Assembly: GCF_009831215.1 (NCBI RefSeq)
Contig: NZ_WUTW01000002.1
Location: 1,041,444 to 1,105,443, forward strand
Direction: 5' to 3'
DNA from: Actinomadura rayongensis
Lineage (GTDB): Bacteria > Actinomycetota > Actinomycetes > Streptosporangiales > Streptosporangiaceae
DNA: 64,000 bases
This document shows, piece after piece, positions 1 through 8,551 of the stretch. The first letter of the stretch is position 1, and each line of letters begins with the position of its first letter. The notes beneath the pieces were generated by a model. The model did no database searches, had not been told where the DNA came from, and worked only from the letters and a program-made list of their open reading frames with translations. Both the position numbers and the translations under genes were made by a program.

Positions 1-387
1 GCCGGTCGCGTCCGTCGCGCGCGGCAGGCCGTCCGGCGGCGCGGAGAACATGTTGAGCGCCGCCATCGACGCGCAGTTGCCCGGCCGCGACGCGCGGCAG
101 TTCGCGCAGTCGCCGCACGAGTCGAACGACAGCACCACCGGCGTGCCCGGCGCGAGCGCGACGCCGGGCCCCACCGCCTCGACCACGCCCGACCCCTCGT
201 GCCCGAGCACGACGGGCTTGGCCACCAGGTCGCCGGGCGCGCGGCCCAGCAGGTCCGTGTGGCACATCCCGGCGCCGGCGATCCGCACGATCAGCTCGCC
301 CGGCCCGGGATCGGCCAGGTCGAGCGGTTCGATCGCGTAGGGGGCGTCCACCGCCCGCAGGACGGCGGCCTCGATCCGTCTGCCCAT
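1..387 (-). CDS. Zn-dependent alcohol dehydrogenase, aryl-alcohol type (partial)
   Basis: N-terminal 129 codons of a medium-chain, zinc-dependent alcohol dehydrogenase; the rest runs off the left edge. The GroES-like domain is visible: GMCHTD carries the catalytic-zinc cysteine (about residue 41), GHEGSG the next ligand (about residue 62), and CGDCANC begins the structural-zinc cysteines. The MFSAPPDG stretch after the cysteine loop resembles aryl/benzyl-alcohol dehydrogenases, so oxidation of an alcohol to an aldehyde with NAD(P) is expected. ATG at 387 is preferred because GAGGG lies about 6 nt upstream; a GTG at 393 would overlap the P450 stop as GTGA. It is translationally coupled to the upstream P450, suggesting consecutive oxidation steps. 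The substrate is unknown. Confidence 0.85.
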   Translation of the reverse strand, partial: MGRRIEAAVLRAVDAPYAIEPLDLADPGPGELIVRIAGAGMCHTDLLGRAPGDLVAKPVVLGHEGSGVVEAVGPGVALAPGTPVVLSFDSCGDCANCRASRPGNCASMAALNMFSAPPDGLPRATDATG

Positions 388-389
388 GC

Positions 390-1640
390 TCACCCTCGCA
401 GCGTGTAACGGACGGGCAGCCGCTTCAGCCCGCCGACGAACGTGGTCGCGATCCCGCGCGGCTCCCCGGCCAGTTCGACGGACCCGAGCCGGGGCAGCAG
501 TTCCTCGAAGAACGCGCGGACCTCGATGCGCGCGAGCGCCGCGCCGAGGCAGTAGTGGACGCCGAATCCGAACGCCAGGTGCTTGTTCGGATCGCGTCCG
601 ACGTCGAAGCAGAACGGGTCGGCGAAGACGTCCTCGTCGCGGTTCGCCGACGGATAGGACAGCAGCAGCGCGTCGCCCTTCCTGATCGGCACGCCCCGCA
701 GCTCGTAATCGTCGGTGGCCGTCCGCATGAACTCCTTGACGGGCGTCGTCCAGCGGATCATCTCGTCCACCGCGAGCGGCATGAGCCCGGGGTCGGCGCG
801 CAGCCGCGCCAGCTCGCCGGGGTTCTCGACGAGCGCGTGCAGCCCGCCCGAGATCGTGGAGCTGGTCGTGTCGTGGCCCGCCGTCGCGATGATGACGTAG
901 TAGGACGCGGTGTCGAGGTCGTTCAGCGGCTCGCCGTCCACCCGCGCGTTCGCGATCGTGGACGCCAGGTCGTCGGTGGGCCGGGCGCGCCGCGCGGCCG
1001 TCAGTTCCTGGAAATAGGCGAAGAAGTCGAACAGCACCTGCAGTTTCTCTTCGGGGCTGGCGCCGCGCTGACGTTCGTCGTCGTCCCCGCCGAACAGTTC
1101 CTGGGTGAGCCGCAGCATCCGGTCGAAATCCGATTCCGGCAGGCCGAGCAGCGACAGGATCACGTACAGCGGGAATTTCACGGCGATCTGCTGGACGAAC
1201 TCGCATTCGCCGCCGAGTTCGGCCATCCGGTCCACGTAGCGGCGGGCGAGTTCGCGGACGCGCGACTCCAGCGCCCGCATCGCGCGCGGCCGGAACCAGT
1301 CGGCGCCGATCGCGCGCAGCACCCGGTGGTCGGGGTCGTCGATGTGGACGAGCGTGCGCAGCGCCATCCCCTGCTCCTGGCGGAGCCGGTTGACCTCGTC
1401 CAGTTCGGCCGTGGCGAGCAGCGGACGCGGCGCGTTGACGAACAGCCCGTGCTGCCGCTCGACCTCCATGATGTCGGCGTGCCGGGTGACGGCCCAGAAC
1501 GGGTTGTAGCCCGGCGCCTCGACGCGGTGGACGGGGTCCTCGTGACGCAGCAGCGTGAGCGCCTCGTGCAGCCGTCGGTCGTCGGCGTAGACGGCGGGGT
1601 CGGCGAGCGCGCGGCCCGCGTCCTCCAGGGTGAGGCTCAA
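390..1640 (-). CDS. cytochrome P450
   Basis: A 416-residue bacterial class I P450 monooxygenase. It shows the I-helix oxygen-activation motif AGHDTT (254-259), the K-helix ExxR as EMIR (293-296), and the heme-binding loop FGFGVHYCLG with the cysteine ligand at about residue 364. Length is normal for soluble actinobacterial P450s; electrons would come from a ferredoxin/reductase pair not encoded nearby. The start is TTG, preceded by GAGGAG 6 nt upstream. A consensus promoter lies 40-70 bp upstream. The gene overlaps the downstream alcohol dehydrogenase by GTGA, so a hydroxylation-then-oxidation module is likely. The P450 family and substrate cannot be assigned from motifs alone. Confidence 0.92.
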   Translation of the reverse strand: MSLTLEDAGRALADPAVYADDRRLHEALTLLRHEDPVHRVEAPGYNPFWAVTRHADIMEVERQHGLFVNAPRPLLATAELDEVNRLRQEQGMALRTLVHIDDPDHRVLRAIGADWFRPRAMRALESRVRELARRYVDRMAELGGECEFVQQIAVKFPLYVILSLLGLPESDFDRMLRLTQELFGGDDDERQRGASPEEKLQVLFDFFAYFQELTAARRARPTDDLASTIANARVDGEPLNDLDTASYYVIIATAGHDTTSSTISGGLHALVENPGELARLRADPGLMPLAVDEMIRWTTPVKEFMRTATDDYELRGVPIRKGDALLLSYPSANRDEDVFADPFCFDVGRDPNKHLAFGFGVHYCLGAALARIEVRAFFEELLPRLGSVELAGEPRGIATTFVGGLKRLPVRYTLRG

Positions 1641-1679
1641 GTCGGCTCCTCGGACGTTCGGGGGGACCGCACCCGTAGG

Positions 1680-1708
1680 AACCTAAGAGCCGAATCTCAT
1701 TCGGTCAA
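1680..1708 (-). promoter_or_regulatory. housekeeping-type promoter of the P450-dehydrogenase operon
   Basis: Read on the minus strand: TTGACC (1708-1703), a 17-bp spacer, then TAGGTT (1685-1680). This matches sigma-70/HrdB consensus and leaves a leader of about 33 nt before the TTG start at 1640. A second TTGACC at 1728-1733 on the plus strand forms a GGTCAA/TTGACC inverted repeat around the promoter, which could be an operator. Confidence 0.6.
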
Positions 1709-2061
1709 GTCTTGATCACCGATCACTTTGACCATTTGTCGTGAAAGGAGAAAATGTCCGGTCGCCACGGCCCCGGAAAGGACCGCCGCCCGGACGGCCC
1801 GGGAACGATGCGCGCCGCCGATCCGTCCTCGCGCGGCGCGTTCCGTCTCCCGACCGTCCGCGCCGGACGCCGCAGAGCGCAAAGAAGGCGCCCTGCCGCC
1901 CGGCGGGCCGTGTCCAGCCGTGCGGTGAGGCGTCCCTTACCCGTCCGCCAGCCCGGACGAGCGGACAGAACACCGCAGATCGTCGGTAACGATGGGCGCC
2001 GTCCCGGCACTTCCTGGTGAACACAGCCTCATGAACACGGCGCACGAACGGAGGAACAGGT
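1709..2061. other. intergenic region between P450 promoter and sigma gene
   Basis: About 350 bp without a convincing gene. It holds divergent regulatory DNA near 1710-1745 and a GGAGG ribosome binding site at 2050-2054 for the sigma factor. A short open frame beginning at 1754 is arginine-rich, low in complexity, and has a poorly spaced Shine-Dalgarno, so it is not called. No clear promoter for the sigma gene was recognised. Confidence 0.5.
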
Positions 2062-2592
2062 GTGGCGGACGACCCGCGCGAAAGACGCTTCACCGCGATG
2101 TACGACGCCTGCCGGCAGCGTGTCTGGGCCTACGCGACGGCCCGCGCCGGACGGCAGGTCGCCGACGAGATCGTGAGCGAGACGTTCGCGGTGGCGTGGC
2201 GGCGGTTCGACGACGTCCCCGACCCGGCGCTGCCGTGGCTGCTCGGCGTCGCCCGGAACCTGCTGCTCGCCGACCACCGCGCCCGGGCGCGCCGGGAGGC
2301 GTCGGCGGCCGAGCTGCGCCGCTGGGCGGAGCCGGAGGCGGACGTGGCCGACCGCGTCGCCGAACGCCTCGCCGTGCTGCGCGCCCTCGCGACCCTGCCC
2401 GAGGACGACCGGGAGATCCTCCTGCTCGTCGCCTGGCAGGGCCTCGCCCCGCGCGACGCCGCCCGCGTCGTCGGCGCGTCGCCCGCCGCGTTCCGGGTGC
2501 GGCTGCACCGCGCCCGCAAGCGGCTGGCCCGCGCCGTCGAGGCCGATCCCCGGCCGCCCGCGATCCCGATCCTGAAGGAGAAGCTGTCATGA
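2062..2592 (+). CDS. RNA polymerase ECF sigma factor
   Basis: A 176-residue extracytoplasmic-function sigma factor. Region 2 covers about residues 9-75 (ADEIVSETFAVAWRR, then PWLLGVARNLL), and region 4 lies about residues 105-160 with the HTH-like stretch WQGLAPRDAARVVGASPAA and RLHRARKRL. It would direct RNA polymerase to a small regulon, probably including this operon. GTG at 2062 is chosen because GGAGG sits 7 nt upstream. The stop overlaps the next start (ATGA at 2589-2592), so it is co-translated with a membrane-anchored partner. The signal it answers to is not evident. Confidence 0.9.
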   Translation: MADDPRERRFTAMYDACRQRVWAYATARAGRQVADEIVSETFAVAWRRFDDVPDPALPWLLGVARNLLLADHRARARREASAAELRRWAEPEADVADRVAERLAVLRALATLPEDDREILLLVAWQGLAPRDAARVVGASPAAFRVRLHRARKRLARAVEADPRPPAIPILKEKLS

Positions 2593-3710
2593 CCCGTGAC
2601 CCGCACGACCTGCTGCGCGTCCTCGCGCAGGCCCGCCCGGACGAACTGGACACCGAAGTCGACCCCGCCACCCGCGACGCCGAACTCGCGCGGGCGATGC
2701 GCGGCGCGCCCGCCCCCCGCCGACGGCGGCGGTTCCGCCCGGTCTGGGGCCTGGCCGCCGCCGCGACGGCCGTCGTCGCGACCGCCGCGTTCGTGGCGCT
2801 GCCCGACGACCCGGGCCCGCCGCCCACCGCGACCCCGTCCGCGCCGGAGCGCCTGGACGCGAAGACCGTCCTGCTGGCCGCCGCGAACACGGTCACGCGG
2901 GACGCGAAGCCGCGCCACCTGGCGTACTGGCGCACGTCGATGGTCCACCGCACGGCGTACCGCGTGGAGGGCGGCTACACGTTCGTCCAGGACCAGCGCG
3001 AGGACGTCTGGACGCCCTTCGACGTCCACCGGAAGATCGTCACCGAGACGACCGTCCTCGGCGCGCGCCCGGCCACGCCGCAGGACGAGAAGGCGTGGCG
3101 CCGCGCGGGCTCGCCCGCGACCGTCCGGTTCCAGACGGGCACCCGCAAGCTCAAGGGCGGCACCCTGAGCACCGCCGCCAAGCCGCCGCAGCGGTCGTCG
3201 TCCCCCCTGACCGACGGCGACAAGGTCTTCTGGCTCGGCCGCAACGTGAGCGTGGCCGATCTGCTGGGCCTGCCCGGCGACCCGGCGAAGCTGCGCGCGT
3301 CCCTGCTGCGCTGGTACGACGGGCACGGCACCGAGTCGGCCGGCACGAAGATGGCGTCGGACACCTGGCTGTTCACCGTCGCCACCGCCCTCGTCAACGG
3401 CGTGATGCCGGTGACGCCGCAGGTCCGGGCGGCGGCGTACCGGATGCTGTCGGCGCTGCCGTCCGTCCGGTCGCTCGGCGCGGTCAAGGACCCGGCCGGA
3501 CGGCCCGGCGTCGCCATCGCGTTCACCGAGCGCACCCCGAACGGCGTCCTGGAGCACCGGCTCGTCATCGACAAGGCGACCGGGAACGCCCTCGCCGAAG
3601 TCCTGGTGATCCGCAAGCCGAGCGGCGTCAACGCGGTCCTGCCGGCGGGCACGACGCTCAGCGCCACGACCGTCCTGACCTCCGCGTGGACGGACGCGAG
3701 CCCCCGCTGA
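2589..3710 (+). CDS. CU044_5270-type membrane protein, sigma factor partner
   Basis: A 373-residue protein with a cytoplasmic N-terminus of about 50 residues, one transmembrane helix (about residues 53-72, alanine/valine-rich after RRRRRFRP) and a large extracytoplasmic domain. Organisation and position directly after an ECF sigma gene fit the actinobacterial CU044_5270 family, commonly found beside such sigma factors. I infer a sensor or anti-sigma role. There is no zinc-finger HxxxCxxC motif, so it is not a classic ZAS anti-sigma factor. The ATG at 2589 overlaps the sigma stop by 4 bp. Confidence 0.7.
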   Translation: MTRDPHDLLRVLAQARPDELDTEVDPATRDAELARAMRGAPAPRRRRRFRPVWGLAAAATAVVATAAFVALPDDPGPPPTATPSAPERLDAKTVLLAAANTVTRDAKPRHLAYWRTSMVHRTAYRVEGGYTFVQDQREDVWTPFDVHRKIVTETTVLGARPATPQDEKAWRRAGSPATVRFQTGTRKLKGGTLSTAAKPPQRSSSPLTDGDKVFWLGRNVSVADLLGLPGDPAKLRASLLRWYDGHGTESAGTKMASDTWLFTVATALVNGVMPVTPQVRAAAYRMLSALPSVRSLGAVKDPAGRPGVAIAFTERTPNGVLEHRLVIDKATGNALAEVLVIRKPSGVNAVLPAGTTLSATTVLTSAWTDASPR

Positions 3711-3841
3711 CCGAGACGGCCCCGGGTGGCGCGCCTCACCCCGCGTCACCCGGGCCTGACCCAAAAGTGATCAACAGGTGTCGGTATTCCGACCCATCCG
3801 GGGGAACAGCCGCATAGGAGACCATCTCGGAGGTTTTTCCT

Positions 3842-5287
3842 ATGGGCCGTCTGCTGCGGGACATCACCCGCCGCAAGCCGATCGACCAGATCAGCGAGGA
3901 CACGGGGGGACGCGGACTGCGGCGCACCCTCGGCCTGTGGCAGCTCACCGCGATCGGGGTCGGCGGCATCATCGGCGCCGGGATCTTCTCCCTGGCGGGC
4001 GCGGTCGCCAACGAGACCGCCGGGCCCGCCGTGCTCGTCTCGTTCCTGATCGCGGGGATCGCGAGCGCCGCCGCCGCGTTCTCCTACGCCGAGTTCGCGG
4101 GCCTCATCCCGCGCGCCGGATCGGCCTACACCTACGGCTACGCGGTGCTCGGCGAGTTCCCCGGCTGGGCGATCGGCTGGGACCTGCTGCTGGAGTACAC
4201 CGCGATCGTCTCCGTCGTCGCGATCGGCATCTCGGGCTACTTCGACGACTTGCTCGGGTTCCTGGACGTCCAGCTCCCCCTGTGGATGATGGGCGCGCCC
4301 GGCACCGAACCGGACGGCGTCGCGTCCGGCAGCTACAAGATCAACCTGTTCGCGGCGCTGCTGTGCCTGCTCATCGCCTACATCCTCAACCTCGGGATGA
4401 AGGACGCGGCGCGGTTCGAGTCCGCGCTCGTCTACCTCAAGGTCGCGATCGTCCTGCTGGTGATCGTCGTCGGGGCGTTCCACCTGCACGCGGGCAACTA
4501 CACGCCGTTCTTCCCGTTCGGCTGGTCGGGCGCGTTCACCGGCGCCGCGACGGTCTTCTTCGCGGTCTTCGGCTACGACGCGATGTCCACGGCGGCCGAG
4601 GAGTCCCGGGACGCGACGCGGCACATGCCGAAGGCCATCCTCTACTCGCTCGCGATCTCGATGGTGCTGTACGTGCTGGCGTGCCTCGTCCTCACCGGCA
4701 TGGTCGACTACCGCGACATCAACCCCAACGCCGCGTTCTCGTCGGCGTTCGAGTCCGCCGGGATGAAGACGGTCGGCGCGATCATCGCGGTCGGGGCGAT
4801 CCTCGGCGTGCTGACCGTCCTGTTCACGTTCATGATGGGCGCCGGACGGGTCTGGTTCGCGATGAGCCGCGACGGCCTGCTCCCCGCCTGGTTCGCCAAG
4901 ACGCACCCCACCCGGCACGCGCCGACCCGCATCACGTGGATCCTCGGCGTCGGCTCGGCGGTCATCGCCGCGTTCCTGCCGATCGCCGAGGCGGCCGAGC
5001 TGACGAACATCGGGATCCTGCTGGCGTTCATCGTCGTCAGCATCGCGGTGATCGTCCTGCGGTACCGGCATCCGGAGCTGCCGCGCCAGTTCAAGGTGCC
5101 GGGGATGCCGGTCGTGCCGATCATCGGCGTCCTGTTCTCCGCCTGGCTGATCACGTTCCTGCAGTGGCAGACGTGGCTGCGGTTCGCGATCTGGTTCGCG
5201 ATCGGCTGCGTCGTGTACTTCGGCTACGGCCGCCGCCGGTCGGCGCTCGCGCGGACCGGCGACGGCGAGCACGAGATCAGAACGTGA
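3842..5287 (+). CDS. APC-superfamily amino acid permease
   Basis: A 481-residue integral membrane transporter of the amino acid-polyamine-organocation superfamily, closest in style to the cationic amino acid transporter group. The TM1 substrate-binding signature GVGGIIGAGIF is near residue 40, and some 12 hydrophobic segments follow, including a Gly/Tyr-rich TM6 region (FFAVFGYDAMSTAAEE). It would import amino acids by cation symport or exchange. The start has GGAGG 8 nt upstream. It is a single-gene unit whose end overlaps the convergent dehydrogenase by 11 bp. Substrate cannot be told from sequence. Confidence 0.9.
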   Translation: MGRLLRDITRRKPIDQISEDTGGRGLRRTLGLWQLTAIGVGGIIGAGIFSLAGAVANETAGPAVLVSFLIAGIASAAAAFSYAEFAGLIPRAGSAYTYGYAVLGEFPGWAIGWDLLLEYTAIVSVVAIGISGYFDDLLGFLDVQLPLWMMGAPGTEPDGVASGSYKINLFAALLCLLIAYILNLGMKDAARFESALVYLKVAIVLLVIVVGAFHLHAGNYTPFFPFGWSGAFTGAATVFFAVFGYDAMSTAAEESRDATRHMPKAILYSLAISMVLYVLACLVLTGMVDYRDINPNAAFSSAFESAGMKTVGAIIAVGAILGVLTVLFTFMMGAGRVWFAMSRDGLLPAWFAKTHPTRHAPTRITWILGVGSAVIAAFLPIAEAAELTNIGILLAFIVVSIAVIVLRYRHPELPRQFKVPGMPVVPIIGVLFSAWLITFLQWQTWLRFAIWFAIGCVVYFGYGRRRSALARTGDGEHEIRT

Positions 5288-6401
5288 CGACCTGCCGGAC
5301 GGCCTCGCCGGTGTGCAGCCGGTCGAAGCCCGCGTTGACGTCGTCCAGCCGCAGCCGGTGCGACAGCAGCGCGTCCACCGGCAGCAGGCCCGATCGGTAC
5401 AGGCCGATGAAACGCGGGACGTCGCGGGCGGGCACGCACGACCCGAGGTAGCTGCCGCGCAAGGTGCGCTCCTCGGCGACCAGGCTCAGCGCGGGCAGCG
5501 TCAGCGGGACGCCCGGCGCGGGCAGCCCGACCGTCACCGTCGTCCCGCCCGGACGGGTCGCCGCGTACGCCTGCTCCAGCACCGCGACCACGCCGGTCGT
5601 GTCGATGACCTTCTCGACGCCGCCGCCCGTCAGGTCCCGGATGGCCTCGACCGCCTCCGAACCGCCCGCGACCGTGGCCGTCGCGCCGAGCCGTTCGGCC
5701 AGGTAGCGCTTGTGGTCGACGACGTCCACCGCGACGACCTCGGCCGCGCCCGCCGCCTTGGCCGCCAGCAGCGCCGCCAGCCCGACGCCGCCGAGCCCGA
5801 ACACCGCGACCGTGTCGCCCGGCTGGATCCGCGCGCTGTAGAACGCGGCGCCCGCGCCCGTCAGGACGGCGCAGCCGAACAGCGCGGCGATCTCGTGCGG
5901 GAGGTCGTCGTCCACCTTCACCGCCGACTTCGCCGACACGACCGTGTACTCCGAGAACGCGGACACGCCGAGGTGGTGGTGCGGACGCGAGCCGTCCGCC
6001 GCGACGAACCGCCGCCCGCCGCCGAGCAGCGTGCCCGCGCCGTTGGCCTGCGCGCCCGGCCCGCACAGCGCCGGACGTCCGCCGACGCACCGCTCGCACG
6101 TCCCGCACGCCGGGACGAACGCCAGCACGACGTGGTCGCCGGGCGCGAAGTCCGTCCCCTCGCCGACCGCGACGACCTCGCCCGCCGCCTCGTGCCCGAG
6201 CGCCATCGGCAGCGGACGCACCCGCGAGCCGTTGATCACCGACAGGTCCGAGTGGCACAGCCCCGCCGCGCCGACCCGGATCAGCAGCTCGCCCGGCCCC
6301 GGCGGGTCCAGCGTCAGCTCGGCGATCTCCAGCGGCCTGGACCTGGCGTAGGGGGCCTCGCGGCCGGACTCGACCAGGACGGCCGCACGCGTCACGGTCA
6401 T
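5277..6401 (-). CDS. Zn-dependent alcohol dehydrogenase
   Basis: A 374-residue medium-chain dehydrogenase/reductase. The catalytic-zinc site is GLCHSD (about residue 50) with GHEAAG following; the structural-zinc loop CGTCERC is near residue 100; the Rossmann motif GLGGVGLAAL (about residue 195) binds NAD(P). Likely NAD-dependent alcohol or formaldehyde/mycothiol-type dehydrogenase; substrate unknown. The ATG at 6401 overlaps the stop of the upstream thioesterase (ATGA), giving a two-gene operon. It shares its general fold with the partial dehydrogenase at the left edge, but the two are not close copies. Confidence 0.9.
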   Translation of the reverse strand: MTVTRAAVLVESGREAPYARSRPLEIAELTLDPPGPGELLIRVGAAGLCHSDLSVINGSRVRPLPMALGHEAAGEVVAVGEGTDFAPGDHVVLAFVPACGTCERCVGGRPALCGPGAQANGAGTLLGGGRRFVAADGSRPHHHLGVSAFSEYTVVSAKSAVKVDDDLPHEIAALFGCAVLTGAGAAFYSARIQPGDTVAVFGLGGVGLAALLAAKAAGAAEVVAVDVVDHKRYLAERLGATATVAGGSEAVEAIRDLTGGGVEKVIDTTGVVAVLEQAYAATRPGGTTVTVGLPAPGVPLTLPALSLVAEERTLRGSYLGSCVPARDVPRFIGLYRSGLLPVDALLSHRLRLDDVNAGFDRLHTGEAVRQVVTF

Positions 6402-6811
6402 GACATCACCAGCTTCTGCATCTCGGCGCGGACGGGATCCACGATCTCTCTCGGACGGCGGTCGTCCCGGCCCACGAAGACGTGGACGAAATGGCCCTCG
6501 GCGATGAGCGTCCCGTCCGACCGGACCATCCCGATCTCCCAGCGGACGCTCGACCGGCCGAGCTTCCCGACCCGCAGCCCGACCCGGATCTCGTCGGGGA
6601 AGGACACCTCGGCCTTGTACTGGCAGTGCGACTCCACGCACAGCGCGATCGACGGCGAGCGCAGGGGGTCGAAGCCCGCCGTCCGGATCATCCACGCGTT
6701 GATGACGGTGTCCATCAGCGAGTAATGGACGACGTTGTTGACGTGCCCGTACACGTCGTTGTCCTTCCACCGCGTGGGGACGGTCTCCCAATACGGGTAA
6801 TCGCCGGTCAT
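6398..6811 (-). CDS. hotdog-fold acyl-CoA thioesterase
   Basis: A 137-residue thioesterase of the 4-hydroxybenzoyl-CoA thioesterase/YbgC-like hotdog family. The active-site region WKDNDVYGHVNNVVHY (about residues 12-27) carries the expected Asp and the GHVNN signature. It would hydrolyse short acyl-CoA or aryl-CoA. ATG at 6811 is chosen because AAGGTG lies 7 nt upstream and the residues before it are low-complexity. It is coupled by ATGA to the downstream alcohol dehydrogenase, suggesting a shared catabolic role. Confidence 0.88.
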   Translation of the reverse strand: MTGDYPYWETVPTRWKDNDVYGHVNNVVHYSLMDTVINAWMIRTAGFDPLRSPSIALCVESHCQYKAEVSFPDEIRVGLRVGKLGRSSVRWEIGMVRSDGTLIAEGHFVHVFVGRDDRRPREIVDPVRAEMQKLVMS

Positions 6812-6977
6812 GCCGGTCACCTTACGTTCCGGTGCCGGGCGGGCGTCCCCCGCGACCACCTGCGCGCCGAGGCGGTGGCGTTCGCGCGGCGCGGGCGTGA
6901 GCGCGCAGGGTGCGGCGCCCGCCCGGCCGCAAGGAAAGGTTCTGAGCACGATCCCGGCCGGGCGGACGCCGCACGTT

Positions 6978-7580
6978 CTAGGAGGCCGCCGCGGCGGTGT
7001 AACGGCGGGCCACGTCGGTCCAGTTCACGAGGGACCACAGGCGCTCGACGTAGTCCGGGCGCACGTTGCGGTACTGCAGGTAGTAGGCGTGCTCCCAGGC
7101 GTCGAAGACGAGCAGCGGCGTCGTGTTCGCGCCGACGTTGCCGTGGTGGTCGTAGACCTGCTCGACGACCAGGCGGCGGCCCAGGGGCTCCCACGCCAGC
7201 ACGCCCCAGCCCGAGCCCTGGACCAGGGTCGTCGCCGCCGTGAGCTGCTGCTGGAACGCCTCGAACGAGCCGAAATGTTCCGTCAGGGCGTCGGCGAGGG
7301 CGCCGTCCGGGCGGTCGCCGCCGTCCGGGGACAGGTTCTCCCAGAAGATCGAGTGCAGGACGTGCCCGGACAGGTTGAACGCGTAGGTCTTCTCCAACCC
7401 GACGATCCCGCCGAACTCCCGCTCGTCCCGCGCCTCCGCCAGTCGGTCGAGCGTGTCGTTCGCGCCCTTGACGTAGGCGGCGTGGTGCTTGGCGTGATGC
7501 AGTTCGAGGATCTCGCCGGTGATCGCGGGCTCCAGCGCCCCGTAGTCGTACGGCAGGTCCGGCAGCGTGTAGGTCGACAT
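6978..7580 (-). CDS. sodF: superoxide dismutase, Fe/Mn family
   Basis: A 200-residue Fe/Mn superoxide dismutase converting superoxide to oxygen and peroxide in the cytoplasm. Metal ligands are visible: His in [12 protein letters not shown], His in [11 protein letters not shown], and Asp/His in [10 protein letters not shown]; the family tail [11 protein letters not shown] is intact. ATG at 7580 follows AATAGT by exactly 7 nt with no Shine-Dalgarno, so the mRNA is probably leaderless; an upstream in-frame GTG at 7589 overlaps the -10. The promoter carries a Nur-box-like site, which in Streptomyces marks the iron enzyme SodF as repressed by nickel. The symbol rests on that regulatory parallel; metal preference is not proven. 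Confidence 0.9.
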   Translation of the reverse strand: MSTYTLPDLPYDYGALEPAITGEILELHHAKHHAAYVKGANDTLDRLAEARDEREFGGIVGLEKTYAFNLSGHVLHSIFWENLSPDGGDRPDGALADALTEHFGSFEAFQQQLTAATTLVQGSGWGVLAWEPLGRRLVVEQVYDHHGNVGANTTPLLVFDAWEHAYYLQYRNVRPDYVERLWSLVNWTDVARRYTAAAAS

Positions 7581-7591
7581 GACGGCCACTA

Positions 7592-7608
7592 TTGCAAACT
7601 AGTTGCAA
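7592..7608. promoter_or_regulatory. Nur-box-like operator at the SOD promoter
   Basis: TTGCAA-ACTAG-TTGCAA, two perfect hexamers separated by 5 bp. This matches the Streptomyces Nur box as I recall it (tTGCaA-N5-ttGCAA), bound by the nickel-dependent Fur-family repressor Nur. It overlaps the -10 (AATAGT, minus strand, 7593-7588) of the leaderless superoxide dismutase gene, where bound repressor would block initiation. Confidence 0.65.
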
Positions 7609-7687
7609 CTGCGTCCAGCTAGCGAGAAGAACCATCCCGGGCGAGGTGATCCAATGGGGACGTCAAGAAACGGGAAAGGAGCCACGG

Positions 7688-8518
7688 ATGGGACGCGCGC
7701 TGGTGCTGGGCGGCGGCGGGATCGCCGGGATCGCCTGGGAGGCCGGGCTGATCGACGGGTTCCGCCGCGCCGGAACCGACCTCGGGGACGCCGACCTGAT
7801 CGTCGGGACGTCCGCGGGCGCGGCCGTGGGCGCCTTCCTGGCCCACGGCGCCGACTTCTCCACCCTGCTGGCGGACGTCGCCGCCGACCCGCGCGAGACG
7901 GGCGCCGCCGACTTCGACCCCGGGCTGCTGCTGGCGATCTTCGAGGCGCTCACCGACGCGGCCACCAACGGCGTCGAGGGACGCCGCCGGGCGGGCGTGC
8001 TGGCGCTCCAGGCCGACACCGCCGCGTCCGACGAACGGCTCGACGCCGTCGCCGAGCACCTGCCGTCGCCGGAGTGGCCCGCGACGCCGCTGCTCCTCAC
8101 CGCCGTGGAGGTCGACAGCGGCGCGTTCACCGTCTGGCGCGCGGGCGGCGCGGCGACGCTGGAGCAGGCGGTGCGCTCGTCGTGCGCGCTGCCGGGCGTG
8201 TTCCGGCCGGTGGAGATCGCGGGCCGCCGCTACATGGACGGCGGCGTCTACTCGGCCTGCAGCGCCGACCTCGCGGCGGGCCATGACCGGGTGGTCGTGC
8301 TGGAGCCGATGGCGCACATGACGCGCCGGGACGTCCTCGCGCGCGAGCTGGCGACGCTCGGCTCCGCGCGGATCGCGACCGTCGGCCCCGACGCCGAGAC
8401 GGCCGAGCTGTTCGCGATCGACCTGCTCAACCCGAAGCTGTGGACGACGGCGTACGCGACGGGCCTGCGCCAGGCGGCGGCGCACGCCGCCGAGATCGCC
8501 GACGTCTGGACCGCCTGA
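7688..8518 (+). CDS. patatin-like phospholipase, copy 1 (catalytic dyad intact)
   Basis: A 276-residue stand-alone patatin domain, first of seven tandem paralogues. It has the oxyanion-hole loop GGGGIAG (8-14), the nucleophile elbow GTSAG with Ser42, and the second dyad residue Asp184 in YMDGG. All expected residues for acyl-ester hydrolysis are present, so an active lipid acyl hydrolase is plausible. There is no signal peptide or membrane segment. The start has AAAGGAG 7 nt upstream, the best ribosome binding site in the array. The family-specific signature RRAGTDLG (26-33) recurs in all seven copies. Substrate and purpose are unknown. Confidence 0.88.
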   Translation: MGRALVLGGGGIAGIAWEAGLIDGFRRAGTDLGDADLIVGTSAGAAVGAFLAHGADFSTLLADVAADPRETGAADFDPGLLLAIFEALTDAATNGVEGRRRAGVLALQADTAASDERLDAVAEHLPSPEWPATPLLLTAVEVDSGAFTVWRAGGAATLEQAVRSSCALPGVFRPVEIAGRRYMDGGVYSACSADLAAGHDRVVVLEPMAHMTRRDVLARELATLGSARIATVGPDAETAELFAIDLLNPKLWTTAYATGLRQAAAHAAEIADVWTA

Positions 8519-8551
8519 CCCGGCCGTTTCTGCACGGGTAGGCGCCCCGGC

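Noticed and set aside
1754..2020. 88-codon open frame after GTGAAAGGAGAAAATG
   Set aside because: Arginine- and proline-rich, low complexity, poor Shine-Dalgarno spacing (3 nt), no domain; typical of spurious frames in GC-rich DNA.
1992..3710. 572-codon frame through the sigma factor into the membrane partner
   Set aside because: The first 200 codons are an out-of-frame reading of the sigma gene; the real start is ATG 2589.
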